A stretch of 39,785 nucleotides of DNA, taken from CBFGTV01 sp965652145 (GTDB lineage: Bacteria > Bacillota > Clostridia > Peptostreptococcales > Natronincolaceae). The stretch lies in NCBI GenBank assembly GCA_965652145.1, contig CBFGTV010000031.1:1-39785 (forward strand), given 5' to 3'. Shown one piece after another: positions 15,698-23,897 of this stretch (position 1 is its first letter; each line of letters starts with the position of its first letter). Both the position numbers and the translations under genes were made by a program. The notes beneath the pieces were generated by a model. It was not told the DNA's origin. It saw nothing but the letters and a program-made list of their open reading frames with translations, and did no database searches.

Positions 15698-17652
15698 TCA
15701 CGATGTTCAATGGTTAATCCCTTGACATATTTTTTCTCCATTATTTTTTTCTTTTTTCGATTTTCCTTGGTCTCTAATACAATATCCAGATCGTAGTCTT
15801 CTGGATACAGCTCATCACGGTCTATATAGGGGGAGAGTCGCTTGTGGTTGATTTTGAGCTTTTTTTTCATCACCATTACCCCCACCTCACCTTTTTGGTT
15901 GGGCAGCTCACATACAATCCCTATTCGGTTTAGATTACTGATATAAACACTGTCTCCTATTTTAAACTTCTCGGCCAGTTCCTTCTGGGCATTTTTTGCC
16001 TTGCTCTGAAATAATATTTCTTTTTTAACAGATTTGTTTTCCTCAAGGATTTCAGAAGCCCTTGCCACATTCATTTCCGCAGTCTTCTCTAATTGTTTAA
16101 TGATTTCATGGTAATCCTTGGCCTCTTGATAGGTAAATTCATGGGCCCTGGAAATAACCTGCTGTGGCATGCCCAGCCTTAATGCGATTAAAAAGCCATT
16201 GCTTTCCCCTGCTTTACCAATGCTCAATTGATAGAGGGGTCTTAAGGTTTGAATATCAAATTCCATACAACCATTTTGAAAGCCTGGCTGCTTCATGGCA
16301 AAGTTTTTGATTTCACTATAATGGGTAGTGGCCAGGGTAATGGCTCCCCTTTGATATAACAGCTCCAGCACAGCCATTGCCAACCCCATTCCCTCACCGG
16401 GGTCTGTACCAGCCCCCAATTCGTCTACAATGACAAGGGTTTTTTCTGAGACAAAATTGATGATATTAATTAGATTTTTCAAATGGGCCGAAAAGGTGCT
16501 CAAGGATTGCTCGATACTTTGACCGTCCCCAATATCCACCAAAATATCTTCAAATACTGCAAATTGACTTGCCCCCTCCACAGGGACATGAAGTCCTGAC
16601 TGAACCATCATGGTCAAGAGGCCCACCGTCTTCAGTGCCACTGTTTTTCCGCCGGTATTGGGACCAGTAATGACCAAGGTACGATAATCCTTACCGATGC
16701 TAAAATCCAGTGGAACACTGTCCTTTATAATTAAAGGATGTCTGCCCCCCTGAATATGAATTTGATTTTCTTCGTTCAGCTCCACCGGGTTTCCATTCAT
16801 ACTGCGGCTGAGCTTTGCCTTGGCAAAGAGAAAATCGTAGTTCACCATAGTTTCTTCATTAATACGAATTTCCCTTTCATGGGCCTCGGCCATGACTGTA
16901 AGCTGGGCCAATATTTTGTATTCCTCTTGTTCCTCTTGAATCTTTAATTGGCTAAGCTCACTTTGAAGCTTTTGGACTTCCTTTGGTTCGATAAACAGGG
17001 TTGAACCACTGTTGGAATGGTCCAGAATCTCTCCTTCGAGATTTTTTCCATATTCTTTTTTAACCGGTAGAACATAACGACCTTGTCTCATGGAAACCAC
17101 CTGATCCTGAAGATAATCCTGGGCACCCATTGACTTCATGAGGCCTTCCAGCTTATGCTTCAATCGTTCCTCTAAAATTTGCATTCGCTTTCTGATTTTT
17201 GACAGGGTGGATGAGGCCCTGTCATCTACCCGGTTATGACGTATACAACGCTGAATTTCTTCAATTAAATCTGTTAATTGATAAATAGATTTTCCATAGC
17301 TGCTGACCAAGGGGGCCATTTCCTGAACTTTTTCCATAAACCGTCTCATACGAATGGCATTTTCTAAAAAGTCCCCCAGATTTGATAATTCACCGGGCCG
17401 CAGCACCATTCCCTTTCCCAGCTTTTCAATTACATCATCAATTCCCTTCAGGCTGTGGAGGGGAATTGATGATGTGACCCCCAGGATCGATTTTGCTTCG
17501 GTTGTTTCCGTAAGCCACGTTTTTATAACTTGCCCCTCGGTAATTGGTTCAAGGGCTTCCACCCGTTGAAGCCCCTTGGGGGATAAAATATACTGAGCAA
17601 GCATTTCCTTAATTTTATTGAATTCTAGTTGTTCCTTTGCTGAATGATTCAT
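15694..17652 (-). CDS. MutS2 paralog lacking the Smr nuclease domain
   Basis: A 652-residue ATPase of the MutS2 group. The N-terminal core (LEFNKIKEMLAQYILSPKG) and the GRYVLPVKKEY clamp segment lead to a long coiled coil, then the MutS-type ATPase: Walker A GPNTGGKT (residues 330-337), Walker B LVIVDELGAGTDPGEG and LATTHYSEIKNFA. After a second coiled coil comes a KOW-like end (FKIGDSVYISNLNRIGIV). Standard MutS2 is about 780 residues and ends in an Smr domain with LDLHG and HGxG; here the protein stops before it. MutS2 is known to bind collided ribosomes. The ATG at 17652 has AGGAGG upstream. An unusual leader controls the gene. Confidence 0.88.
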   Translation of the reverse strand: MNHSAKEQLEFNKIKEMLAQYILSPKGLQRVEALEPITEGQVIKTWLTETTEAKSILGVTSSIPLHSLKGIDDVIEKLGKGMVLRPGELSNLGDFLENAIRMRRFMEKVQEMAPLVSSYGKSIYQLTDLIEEIQRCIRHNRVDDRASSTLSKIRKRMQILEERLKHKLEGLMKSMGAQDYLQDQVVSMRQGRYVLPVKKEYGKNLEGEILDHSNSGSTLFIEPKEVQKLQSELSQLKIQEEQEEYKILAQLTVMAEAHEREIRINEETMVNYDFLFAKAKLSRSMNGNPVELNEENQIHIQGGRHPLIIKDSVPLDFSIGKDYRTLVITGPNTGGKTVALKTVGLLTMMVQSGLHVPVEGASQFAVFEDILVDIGDGQSIEQSLSTFSAHLKNLINIINFVSEKTLVIVDELGAGTDPGEGMGLAMAVLELLYQRGAITLATTHYSEIKNFAMKQPGFQNGCMEFDIQTLRPLYQLSIGKAGESNGFLIALRLGMPQQVISRAHEFTYQEAKDYHEIIKQLEKTAEMNVARASEILEENKSVKKEILFQSKAKNAQKELAEKFKIGDSVYISNLNRIGIVCELPNQKGEVGVMVMKKKLKINHKRLSPYIDRDELYPEDYDLDIVLETKENRKKKKIMEKKYVKGLTIEHRD

Positions 17653-17685
17653 GTTTAAAGCCTCCTTTTTAATATTTTTTTGCAT

Positions 17686-17719
17686 AAAAAAAACCGTAAA
17701 TGAACACAGTCATCTACGG
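17686..17719 (-). terminator. Second leader terminator, 34 bases before the MutS2 paralog
   Basis: A 10-bp stem CCGTAGATGA / TCATTTACGG (one G-U pair) with a six-base loop, followed by eight U. It is a complete intrinsic terminator in the leader, not after a gene. Its 3' arm, UUCAUUUAC (17696-17704), is perfectly complementary over nine bases to GUAAAUGAA at 17818-17826, just upstream of the first terminator, so an alternative pairing that opens this stem is possible. A third hairpin, GACAATA / TATTGTC (about 17728-17749), lies between the two. Confidence 0.8.
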
Positions 17720-17794
17720 CCTGGCTTGACAATAAGCTGCACTATTGTCTCTAAAAGGGATAACAAATGGAAAAATTAACCATTTATTGGATGC

Positions 17795-17816
17795 AAAAAA
17801 ACCGTGGTTCACACGG
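17795..17816 (-). terminator. First leader terminator of the MutS2 paralog
   Basis: Stem CCGTG / CACGG with a five-base loop, followed by seven U. The stem is short but the U run is strong. It lies about 180 bases after the predicted transcription start and about 120 bases after the leader ORF. It ends with ACGG plus the U run, like the second terminator. Confidence 0.65.
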
Positions 17817-17934
17817 CTTCATTTACTTCTATAGGGGCCTGTGTTCTTAACAATTGGCAGAAGAAAGAAAGCACAACAAAGCAACCCAGCTTGCAGGCAG
17901 AAATTAAGAAGGCTCTATTTCTTCTACTATTCAA

Positions 17935-17961
17935 TTACTTGTTAAGAACAACCTCTATCAT
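17935..17961 (-). CDS. Leader peptide MIEVVLNK
   Basis: An 8-codon ORF with GGGAG at good distance before the ATG, about 30 bases after the predicted transcript start. Its codons GTT CTT AAC AA (17939-17949) form an 11-bp perfect pairing with TTGTTAAGAAC at 17843-17853, so a ribosome on the last codons would block that stem. This is the arrangement of ribosome-controlled attenuators such as those of erm and ABC-F resistance genes. The peptide has no run of a single amino acid, so control by one charged tRNA is less likely than control by ribosome stalling. The leader-peptide role is inferred. Confidence 0.6.
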   Translation of the reverse strand: MIEVVLNK

Positions 17962-17997
17962 AAAACAAACTCCCTTTAAATTTACTTTTACAAGGTA

Positions 17998-18026
17998 ATT
18001 ATATGATGAAAAAATGGTATTGTCAA
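17998..18026 (-). promoter_or_regulatory. Consensus sigma-A promoter of the MutS2-paralog leader
   Basis: On the minus strand TTGACA (18021-18026) and TATAAT (17998-18003) are separated by exactly 17 bases, a perfect housekeeping promoter. It begins within ten bases of the stop codon of the upstream deacetylase gene. The transcript would start near 17991 and carry about 340 bases of leader, so control is likely to act after initiation. Confidence 0.85.
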
Positions 18027-18033
18027 CCATGGC

Positions 18034-19134
18034 CTATTCCAAGGAATAGGTTTTAAGGCTGCGCCCTTCTATCGCGCCATCAAGAAGGTCGGCATATTTT
18101 TCTGGAACCGTTACGATTTCAGGGTTACCATCACTGATAAACCGGATTCTTCTTCCCTCTTCAAAGGCCCGCAGCCAATCATACATACCCACCCCGTCTA
18201 CCTTGGTTTCGCTGGCTCTGACCCGTCTTATCCGCTGGGGATCAAAGCCTTGGTGGTAGGGGGAATGATAAGGGTCCCAGCCCACCTCCAGGATAGCAAT
18301 GTTTTCATAATCCCTTCCCTGCCAGCGGCTCTTTACAATATGCTGAAACAGCTCTTGATTCCTGGGCTTTGAGCCAAAGGGAAGGGCCAGGGTATTGACC
18401 TGGTAGTCGGGCAAATAGGTGCTAACCAGTTCAATTAAGCTTCCGATTTCTGATTCGATCACACCTTGATCAGCACTGGTAAAATTTACATGGGTATTGG
18501 TGTGGTTTCCAATATCCATGCCATTTTCAACCAAATAATTTAATTTGTAATCCACCCATTCCGGTTGTCCGAAGGGAACCCCGCCATTAATAAAAAAGGT
18601 TGCCTCCAAGGGGAAATCCGGATGCCTTTCATGAAACTCTGTCAAGATTCCAACTGCCGAATCTGGGTCAATCCTCCATTGACCATCTTCTTCCTGAAGC
18701 ATATTGAAATTATTTTGATTTCCATCATCGAAGGTCAAGACCACCGGCGTAAACCCGGCCTTTGTGGTAATATTCCCCCTTACATAGTCTGTAAGGCTAA
18801 TAGGACGAAAACCCTTTTCATAAAGCACTTCCAAATCTTTTCTAAAATTTTCAGGGGTTCTGGACCACTCTGCTTCGGGCTCTTTGATATGATGATACAT
18901 TAATACCATGATTTCCCCCGCTTCATTGGGTTGAATTTCAGCCAGGTCAATAGGCTGATCCCCTTCTTCTATCTCTTCTTCCTTAGTCACATCGGAAGCA
19001 TGATTTATTGCTGGCTGACCTTGACCGACTTCCTTCTCAGGGGGATATTCATCAGCTACGGGCTTTTTTGAACAGGCAGCTAAAAAAAGGGTCAAAGCCA
19101 CAATTAAGAAAATAATGATTTTTTTATTTAACAT
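18034..19134 (-). CDS. Polysaccharide deacetylase lipoprotein
   Basis: A 366-residue exported lipoprotein. The signal peptide ends in the lipobox LAAC with C21 as the lipid site, followed by an acidic linker. The catalytic domain is of carbohydrate esterase family 4: VLMYHHIKEPE, VVLTFDDGNQNN, ATFFINGG, IGNHTNTHVN, and ALPFGSKPRN for the arginine/proline motif region. The MYHH and TFDDG forms are typical of cell-wall or exopolysaccharide deacetylases of the PgaB/YadE kind. GGGAGG precedes the ATG. No sugar-synthesis gene is close by, so the polymer is unknown. Unlike the PdaB-like protein, the metal-binding residues of motif 1 are complete. Confidence 0.9.
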   Translation of the reverse strand: MLNKKIIIFLIVALTLFLAACSKKPVADEYPPEKEVGQGQPAINHASDVTKEEEIEEGDQPIDLAEIQPNEAGEIMVLMYHHIKEPEAEWSRTPENFRKDLEVLYEKGFRPISLTDYVRGNITTKAGFTPVVLTFDDGNQNNFNMLQEEDGQWRIDPDSAVGILTEFHERHPDFPLEATFFINGGVPFGQPEWVDYKLNYLVENGMDIGNHTNTHVNFTSADQGVIESEIGSLIELVSTYLPDYQVNTLALPFGSKPRNQELFQHIVKSRWQGRDYENIAILEVGWDPYHSPYHQGFDPQRIRRVRASETKVDGVGMYDWLRAFEEGRRIRFISDGNPEIVTVPEKYADLLDGAIEGRSLKTYSLE

Positions 19135-19202
19135 AATTTTCCTCCCGACCTTAATCTTTCATTGTTTTTAATCCTTCATGGCGGTAATAATATGATTACA
19201 AT

Positions 19203-19898
19203 TTATCTTTTTAAAATATGAGTGCCTTTGCTGCAAACCTTAACACAAATTCCGCAGACTGCACCTCTGCCAATTTTCTGGTATTGCCGTTTCATGTGAT
19301 TACTGCAAAGCTCAGGGTCAAAGAGATCCTCCCGGGGATCACCAGGCACCCATTCCTTACCGGTTAATGCAGCCGCCGGACAGGCTTCAACACAGGCTTT
19401 ACAATCACCACATTGGGATTTCAGTATTGGTGTACCATATTGAAATTCCATGTTGGTTAAAACGGTACCTAACCGAACCCTTGGCCCAAATTCCTCGGTA
19501 ACTAGGCAGCAATTCCTTCCAATCCACCCCAGGCCCGACATGACCGCCCCGGTTCGGTGGGGAAAAAGACCACGATAATTCCAGCCCTCTATATTAATAG
19601 ATTGGGAGGCAGCAATGGGTAGCGCAGAATAACCCCATTCCTGAAGCCTTGAGCTAATTTTAAAGGTAACCTGATCAATTAAAGCATTGGCCGTGCGATA
19701 ATGATGGAAATAGGTGGGGGTTGGTCCATTTTTTACATCAATTTCACTTACCACCTCGTCTGCCAGTCGCAGGGCAATGGTAATACCGCTTTTTAAATGA
19801 CGGTATTTTGTCGGCAGCAGCTCTGACAATTGACTGTAGCCGACCCGATTTATTCCTTGCTCTAAAATATATTCTGTCAATTGCTTTTGTTTTTCCAT
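19203..19898 (-). CDS. QueG-like double [4Fe-4S] protein, short form
   Basis: A 231-residue iron-sulfur protein related to the C-terminal part of epoxyqueuosine reductase. Two cluster motifs are present: CGDCKACVEACP and, near the end, CGICVKVC with an extra cysteine in DPELCSNH between them. GAVMSGLGWIGRNCCLV resembles the cofactor-pocket segment of QueG (about 370-390 residues), but the protein is about 140 residues shorter and lacks the HEAT-repeat end. It may be a reductase with a different substrate; such short forms are common in anaerobes and mostly uncharacterised. Upstream there is a perfect inverted repeat that could be an operator. Confidence 0.75.
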   Translation of the reverse strand: MEKQKQLTEYILEQGINRVGYSQLSELLPTKYRHLKSGITIALRLADEVVSEIDVKNGPTPTYFHHYRTANALIDQVTFKISSRLQEWGYSALPIAASQSINIEGWNYRGLFPHRTGAVMSGLGWIGRNCCLVTEEFGPRVRLGTVLTNMEFQYGTPILKSQCGDCKACVEACPAAALTGKEWVPGDPREDLFDPELCSNHMKRQYQKIGRGAVCGICVKVCSKGTHILKR

Positions 19899-19952
19899 AT
19901 TTTCACCTCATTTATTATTATAGCAAAATTTCACAGGACAAGCATCCTCTAG

Positions 19953-19976
19953 TATCTTATGTATTAATATAAGATA
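19953..19976. repeat. Perfect inverted repeat, possible operator
   Basis: TATCTTAT and ATAAGATA are separated by eight bases, 55 bases before the QueG-like gene in the divergent region towards the spore protein gene. No poly-U run follows, so it is more likely a protein-binding site than a terminator. The rest of this 244-base region shows no clear promoter. Confidence 0.4.
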
Positions 19977-20142
19977 AGACCTGAGACAAATTTACCACCA
20001 TTCCATTAATTCATATTTGTACAAGGAACTTCCTAACATAATATTTTTGTTGGGGGAAAAAATATAATTAATACAACAGCCATCTGTTGTATTTGGCTCA
20101 GTAGTTTAAACTTCATTAGATAGCTTGAAGGAGGCGGATATT

Positions 20143-20346
20143 ATGGCAGCAAGAAATCGAATTGTTGTTCCCGAAGCTCGACAAGCATTAAATCAATTGA
20201 AGATGGAAATTGCCAATGAGCTTGGTCTTTCCAACTACGAAAGCATTGACAAGGGAAGCTTGACTTCTCGACAAAATGGTTATGTCGGCGGATTTATGAC
20301 AAAAAGACTTGTCGAATACGCTGAACAGAACATGAGCAGACAGTAA
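20143..20346 (+). CDS. Alpha/beta-type small acid-soluble spore protein
   Basis: A 67-residue spore DNA-binding protein of typical form: VVPEARQALNQLKMEIANELGL, with the germination-protease cleavage region, then TSRQNGYVGGFMTKRLVEYAEQ, the second conserved block. Such proteins bind and protect DNA in the spore core. GAAGGAGG precedes the ATG at 20143; the frame runs 18 bases further upstream but overlaps that site. A terminator follows. CATTAGA upstream weakly resembles a sigma-G -10 box, but I could not match a -35. Confidence 0.95.
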   Translation: MAARNRIVVPEARQALNQLKMEIANELGLSNYESIDKGSLTSRQNGYVGGFMTKRLVEYAEQNMSRQ

Positions 20347-20360
20347 TATAACTATTTGTA

Positions 20361-20396
20361 AAAAGGAGACGCTAATTTTTAGTGTCTCCTTTTTTT
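20361..20396 (+). terminator. Intrinsic terminator of the spore protein gene
   Basis: Stem AAAAGGAGAC / GTCTCCTTTT extended inside by CTAA / TTAG, followed by more T on the plus strand. It starts 14 bases past the stop codon. Confidence 0.9.
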
Positions 20397-20498
20397 AATT
20401 GTTGCATTACATTATCATTTTCTCGACAATTATTCCTCTTTAAAAAATCATCAAAATGAATTAATATATTAATAAGGGCATCGAAAGGAGGGTGAAAA

Positions 20499-21041
20499 AT
20501 GTTTGTCAATTCATCCCAACAACTGGCTGAAAAGAAGCTACTTCTATTATATATTTTTGAAAAGCTTGAAATTCCCATTACCCATAGTCAGATCACTGAT
20601 TTTGTTTTAGAGAATGACCTGATGAATTACTTCATGTTTCAGCAGTTTTTTTCAGAACTACAGGAATCTGGCTTCATCATCGAAGAACATAAAGAACAGC
20701 AGCAATTTATTATAACCGATAAGGGAAGAAATACACTAAAATACTTTATTAATCGGTTATCAAGGGAGCAGCTGGAAAAAATCGATCATTTATTAAGCAT
20801 CAAAAAAAAGCAGCTGTTAAAGCGTGCCGAGGTGGAGGCAGACTATGTCAAGCTTGACGAAAATGATGTTTTAGTCACCCTTAAGGTGATTGAAAGGGAT
20901 ACACCCCTGATCAACATCAGCTTGAATGTTGCCAATACAAAACAGGCTAAAATTATATGTCAAAATTGGAAGGAAAATACACAAAAAATTTACAGCAATC
21001 TCATTTCCATGTTAATAGAAGAAAAAAATATAAAGGGCTGA
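20499..21041 (+). CDS. DUF4364-family protein
   Basis: A 180-residue protein of the DUF4364 family found in Clostridia. The N-terminal half looks like a winged helix: LLLLYIFEKLEIPITHSQITDFVLENDLMNYFMFQQFFSELQESGFI in outline, then a hairpin wing with QQFIITDKGRNTL. The C-terminal half holds a beta-rich domain (ADYVKLDENDVLVTLKVIE) and ends with a helix. A transcriptional role is suggested by the fold but not shown. AAAGGAGG precedes the ATG. Its stop codon lies inside a short hairpin, AAAGGG / CCCTTT (21032-21053), followed by U-rich sequence, which may be its terminator. Confidence 0.8.
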   Translation: MFVNSSQQLAEKKLLLLYIFEKLEIPITHSQITDFVLENDLMNYFMFQQFFSELQESGFIIEEHKEQQQFIITDKGRNTLKYFINRLSREQLEKIDHLLSIKKKQLLKRAEVEADYVKLDENDVLVTLKVIERDTPLINISLNVANTKQAKIICQNWKENTQKIYSNLISMLIEEKNIKG

Positions 21042-21132
21042 TGTCAACCCTTTAATTTTCTTTATTATAGGTTGTTGAATAGATTAAATATTTTGCATAA
21101 TTTAAGGCCTTGTATTGATTTATCAACCTCTA

Positions 21133-22071
21133 TTAGATTATAACAACACTGGTGGGCTCCTTCCCTACGTTAATCTGATTAATCAGGGTAAGCCTGCCGC
21201 AATCTATAATATCTACTACGTTTTTTTGTATACTTGTGACATAGATCAAGCCCCGCTCATGGTCCATATCAATACCATGGGGCATGGGACTGACGGGAAT
21301 TTCAGCAATGATTTTTTTATGCTTCAATTGATAGACATAGACTAGACTGGCATCAGAATCTGTAATATATAAATGCTCATTATGGATATCTCCAATAATC
21401 TCTACGGGCATCCTGCCAATTAGTATTCTATCTATCTTTTCCATGACATGAAGGTCGTAAACATCAATGATTCCCTTTTCACCGTTAAGATAGCCGTAAT
21501 TCACCACATATAAAAGCTTCCCGTCTTTACTTAGTCTTAGATGCCAGGGATTTAAATCAACTGATATGCTTGACCCCTTTTGATTTGTCAGGGTTGAAAT
21601 TTCGGTAAGGGTTTTGGTATCTCGATTTGCTACAAATAATCGCTCCTGATCCCTTGTCAGGGCCATGCCATGGGGCATTTCTCCTGTGGGTATCTGCAAT
21701 AATACCTCAAAGCTGTCTAAATCAAGAACAGTAATACTATTAGAATCAGAATTGGCCACATATAATGCGTTGTACTTTTTGCAGATTATCACCTGACTAG
21801 GACAGCTTCCAACAGAAACTACCTCCAGGGTTTTTTCCTGTATTAAATCCACCTTTGACAGACTATTGTGATGCGAGTTGGTTACATATAAATACATTAA
21901 GTTACTGTCAATGGCAATATGGTGAGGTCCTAAAGGCTCCGGCGGGAAAAGCTGCCTTGTTTTATTCAATGAAATCCTTTTAATTTCCTTCCATTCCTTG
22001 CCATCAACTATTGAGATCGTATCCTCACTAAAGTTGGAAATAATCAAATTGCCTCTCGCTAAATAACCCAT
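21133..22071 (-). CDS. YVTN-type beta-propeller protein
   Basis: A 312-residue protein of repeated propeller blades of about 42 residues. The repeats carry YVTNSHHNSLSKVDL, YVANSDSNSITVLDL, FVANRDTKTLTEI and YVTSIQKNVVDIID, with PHGI/PHGM turns between. It has no signal peptide or anchor, so it would be cytoplasmic unless exported by another route; most relatives are surface proteins. The start ATG is preceded by a weak purine-rich stretch (GGGGTGATG), which is acceptable. Function unknown; the neighbours give no clue. Confidence 0.82.
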   Translation of the reverse strand: MGYLARGNLIISNFSEDTISIVDGKEWKEIKRISLNKTRQLFPPEPLGPHHIAIDSNLMYLYVTNSHHNSLSKVDLIQEKTLEVVSVGSCPSQVIICKKYNALYVANSDSNSITVLDLDSFEVLLQIPTGEMPHGMALTRDQERLFVANRDTKTLTEISTLTNQKGSSISVDLNPWHLRLSKDGKLLYVVNYGYLNGEKGIIDVYDLHVMEKIDRILIGRMPVEIIGDIHNEHLYITDSDASLVYVYQLKHKKIIAEIPVSPMPHGIDMDHERGLIYVTSIQKNVVDIIDCGRLTLINQINVGKEPTSVVII

Positions 22072-22170
22072 TCCATCACCCCATCATCACCCTACCCCTT
22101 CCAGACGTCAAAGCTATATATCTAATATATGAAGGGTTGATAGATGTGTGATTGAATGGCAAACTGCTAA

Positions 22171-22380
22171 TTACTCATCTATATAATATAATATTTTTCT
22201 CCACATTTCCTCCTGCTGTAAAGCCAGTCCCCTTAATTTAGCTTCACGAAACAGTTGATTTAAATTATCTAAATACTGGTGCTGATGATTTTCTCTGTTT
22301 CGTTTCAGCGTATTTTCTATTTCCTCCAGAATCCGTTCCTCGCTCCAGTGCTTATATTGCCGAAAGGGAATTACCCTCAT
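22171..22380 (-). CDS. Small charged helical protein, unknown
   Basis: A 69-residue protein with many charged residues and predicted long helices (EERILEEIENTLKRNRENHQ, LFREAKLRGLALQQEEMWRK). AAGGGGG stands eight bases before the ATG. I do not recognise it; the RNREN/REAKLRG pattern has no motif value that I can name. It lies between the propeller gene and folC on the same strand. Confidence 0.55.
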   Translation of the reverse strand: MRVIPFRQYKHWSEERILEEIENTLKRNRENHQHQYLDNLNQLFREAKLRGLALQQEEMWRKILYYIDE

Positions 22381-22438
22381 AAAAAAACCCCCTTAACCTT
22401 GTTTATAAACAGTATATTCAAGTTAGGGAGTTGTATAC

Positions 22439-23743
22439 TTATTCTGTTAAGAGATTTTTAATATACTTCCTGGCTTCACCAATCATATAAAGGGAACCGG
22501 CCACAATTATTGCTTCATTTTCTTTTGTTATTCCATAGGCTTCTTCAATTGCCCGGGGTATATTTTCCTGTATCCATACCGGCTTTGAATACCCTTTAAT
22601 TAGCTCTGCCAACTGGATCGGCTCCATGGCCCTGGGATTATCGGGTCTTGTTACAACCACCCGTTGAACATGGGGAATAATCAGATCAAGGTATCCCTTC
22701 ACATCCTTATCGGCCAGCATACCAATGACCAGTGTAATCTGGTAATCCCTTAAAAGCTCCACAATACTTTGCTTCAGGGCCTCGGCTCCATGGGTATTAT
22801 GGGCACCATCAATAATGGTCAGGGGGCTTTTTCTTAAAACCTCAAGTCTTCCTGGCCAGATGGTTTCATTAAGACCCTTGTACAGATCCTCTTTTTGAAT
22901 TTTTAAATCGGCATACCGCTTAAGGGCTTCTATAACCCAAAGGGCCGTACAGCAATTGTCAATTTGATGCTGCCCCAGCATTTTTATTTTAACCTCATGA
23001 TAGAAAGTATCCATCATTTCTACCGAAAAGCATTGGCCCTCCAGGCTGCTGGAATGGACCTTAAGATTTCCTGGCTGGACTGGAACATATCGGCTGTTCC
23101 TTTCCAGGCACAGCTCCTTCAAGACCGTCATTGCCTCCTCCTGCTGGGGAGATATGACTGTTATACAATTATTTTTAATAATTCCCCCCTTTTCAAAGGC
23201 AATCTCTTCAAGACTGTTTCCCAGGTATTGCATATGATCGAAGCCAATGGGAGTAATGACAGAAACCAAGGGGGCTTCAACCACATTGGTGGCATCCAAC
23301 CGTCCTCCAAGACCCACCTCCAGTACTAGGTAATCCACCTGTTCCTCTTGAAAATAAGTAAAGGCAATGGCAGTAACTACCTCAAACTCAGTGGGGTGGT
23401 TTTTTCCCTCCTCCACCATCTGCTGTATTTTTTCCTTTACCCTTGCTGTATAATGAGCCAGCTTTTCCTCTGGAATTTTTTCACCATTTATTTGTATTCG
23501 TTCTGTAAAGGTTTCTAAATAGGGTGAGGTATAGAGACCTACCCGATATCCTGCCATTTTTAAAATACCGTGAAGAAAGGCCGATGTAGAGCCTTTGCCA
23601 TTGGTACCGGCCACATGGATTATCTTCAGCCCTTGCTGGGGACTGCCCAATAGCTTCAACAAGTATTGTATGTTTTCAAGGCCCAGCTTGCTGCCAAATT
23701 GATTGGTACCATGGATAAAGTCCAGTGCTTCAAGATAATTCAT
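22439..23743 (-). CDS. folC: Folylpolyglutamate synthase / dihydrofolate synthase
   Basis: A 434-residue Mur-ligase-like enzyme that adds glutamate to folates. The P-loop is HVAGTNGKGSTSAFLHGIL with the typical NGKGS. Further motifs are GLYTSPYLETFTERIQING, LEVGLGGRLDATNV (magnesium and omega loop), ITPIGFDHMQYLG and, in the C-terminal domain, IIDGAHNTHGAE. GGAGGAAAACAACA precedes the ATG. It follows valS on the same strand with a gap of 154 bases, an order common in Firmicutes, and a long imperfect hairpin lies in that gap. Confidence 0.95.
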   Translation of the reverse strand: MNYLEALDFIHGTNQFGSKLGLENIQYLLKLLGSPQQGLKIIHVAGTNGKGSTSAFLHGILKMAGYRVGLYTSPYLETFTERIQINGEKIPEEKLAHYTARVKEKIQQMVEEGKNHPTEFEVVTAIAFTYFQEEQVDYLVLEVGLGGRLDATNVVEAPLVSVITPIGFDHMQYLGNSLEEIAFEKGGIIKNNCITVISPQQEEAMTVLKELCLERNSRYVPVQPGNLKVHSSSLEGQCFSVEMMDTFYHEVKIKMLGQHQIDNCCTALWVIEALKRYADLKIQKEDLYKGLNETIWPGRLEVLRKSPLTIIDGAHNTHGAEALKQSIVELLRDYQITLVIGMLADKDVKGYLDLIIPHVQRVVVTRPDNPRAMEPIQLAELIKGYSKPVWIQENIPRAIEEAYGITKENEAIIVAGSLYMIGEARKYIKNLLTE

Positions 23744-23812
23744 TGTTGTTTTCCTCCGTTTTTATAATGTATGCTCTATCTATCCTCTTAACAAAACCCC
23801 AATGGAAGTGGT

Positions 23813-23891
23813 AAGCCCCTGCTTAACCAGTGTCGGCCAGAAACTCCTATTTAAGAATAATCGTCTGTAGGCCGCCGGTCAGCAGGAGCTT
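23813..23891 (-). repeat. Long imperfect hairpin between valS and folC
   Basis: Arms AAGCCCCTGCT (23813-23823) and AGCAGGAGCTT (23881-23891) pair over 11 positions, with a second helix CGGCC / GGCCG nearer the loop. The single mismatch becomes a G-U pair only on the minus strand, which is the one transcribed through valS and folC. There is no U run, so it is not an ordinary terminator. It may set relative expression or RNA stability. Confidence 0.4.
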
Positions 23892-23897
23892 AAGTAT

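Noticed and set aside
17686..17998. A second T-box or a known metabolite riboswitch in the MutS2-paralog leader.
   Set aside because: No TGGNACCGCG sequence and no recognisable SAM, FMN, lysine or purine riboswitch core; the ORF-plus-terminators reading fits better.
17935..18026. A classical amino acid attenuator (run of codons for one amino acid).
   Set aside because: The leader peptide MIEVVLNK has only two adjacent valines and the gene is not biosynthetic, so stalling by other means is more likely.
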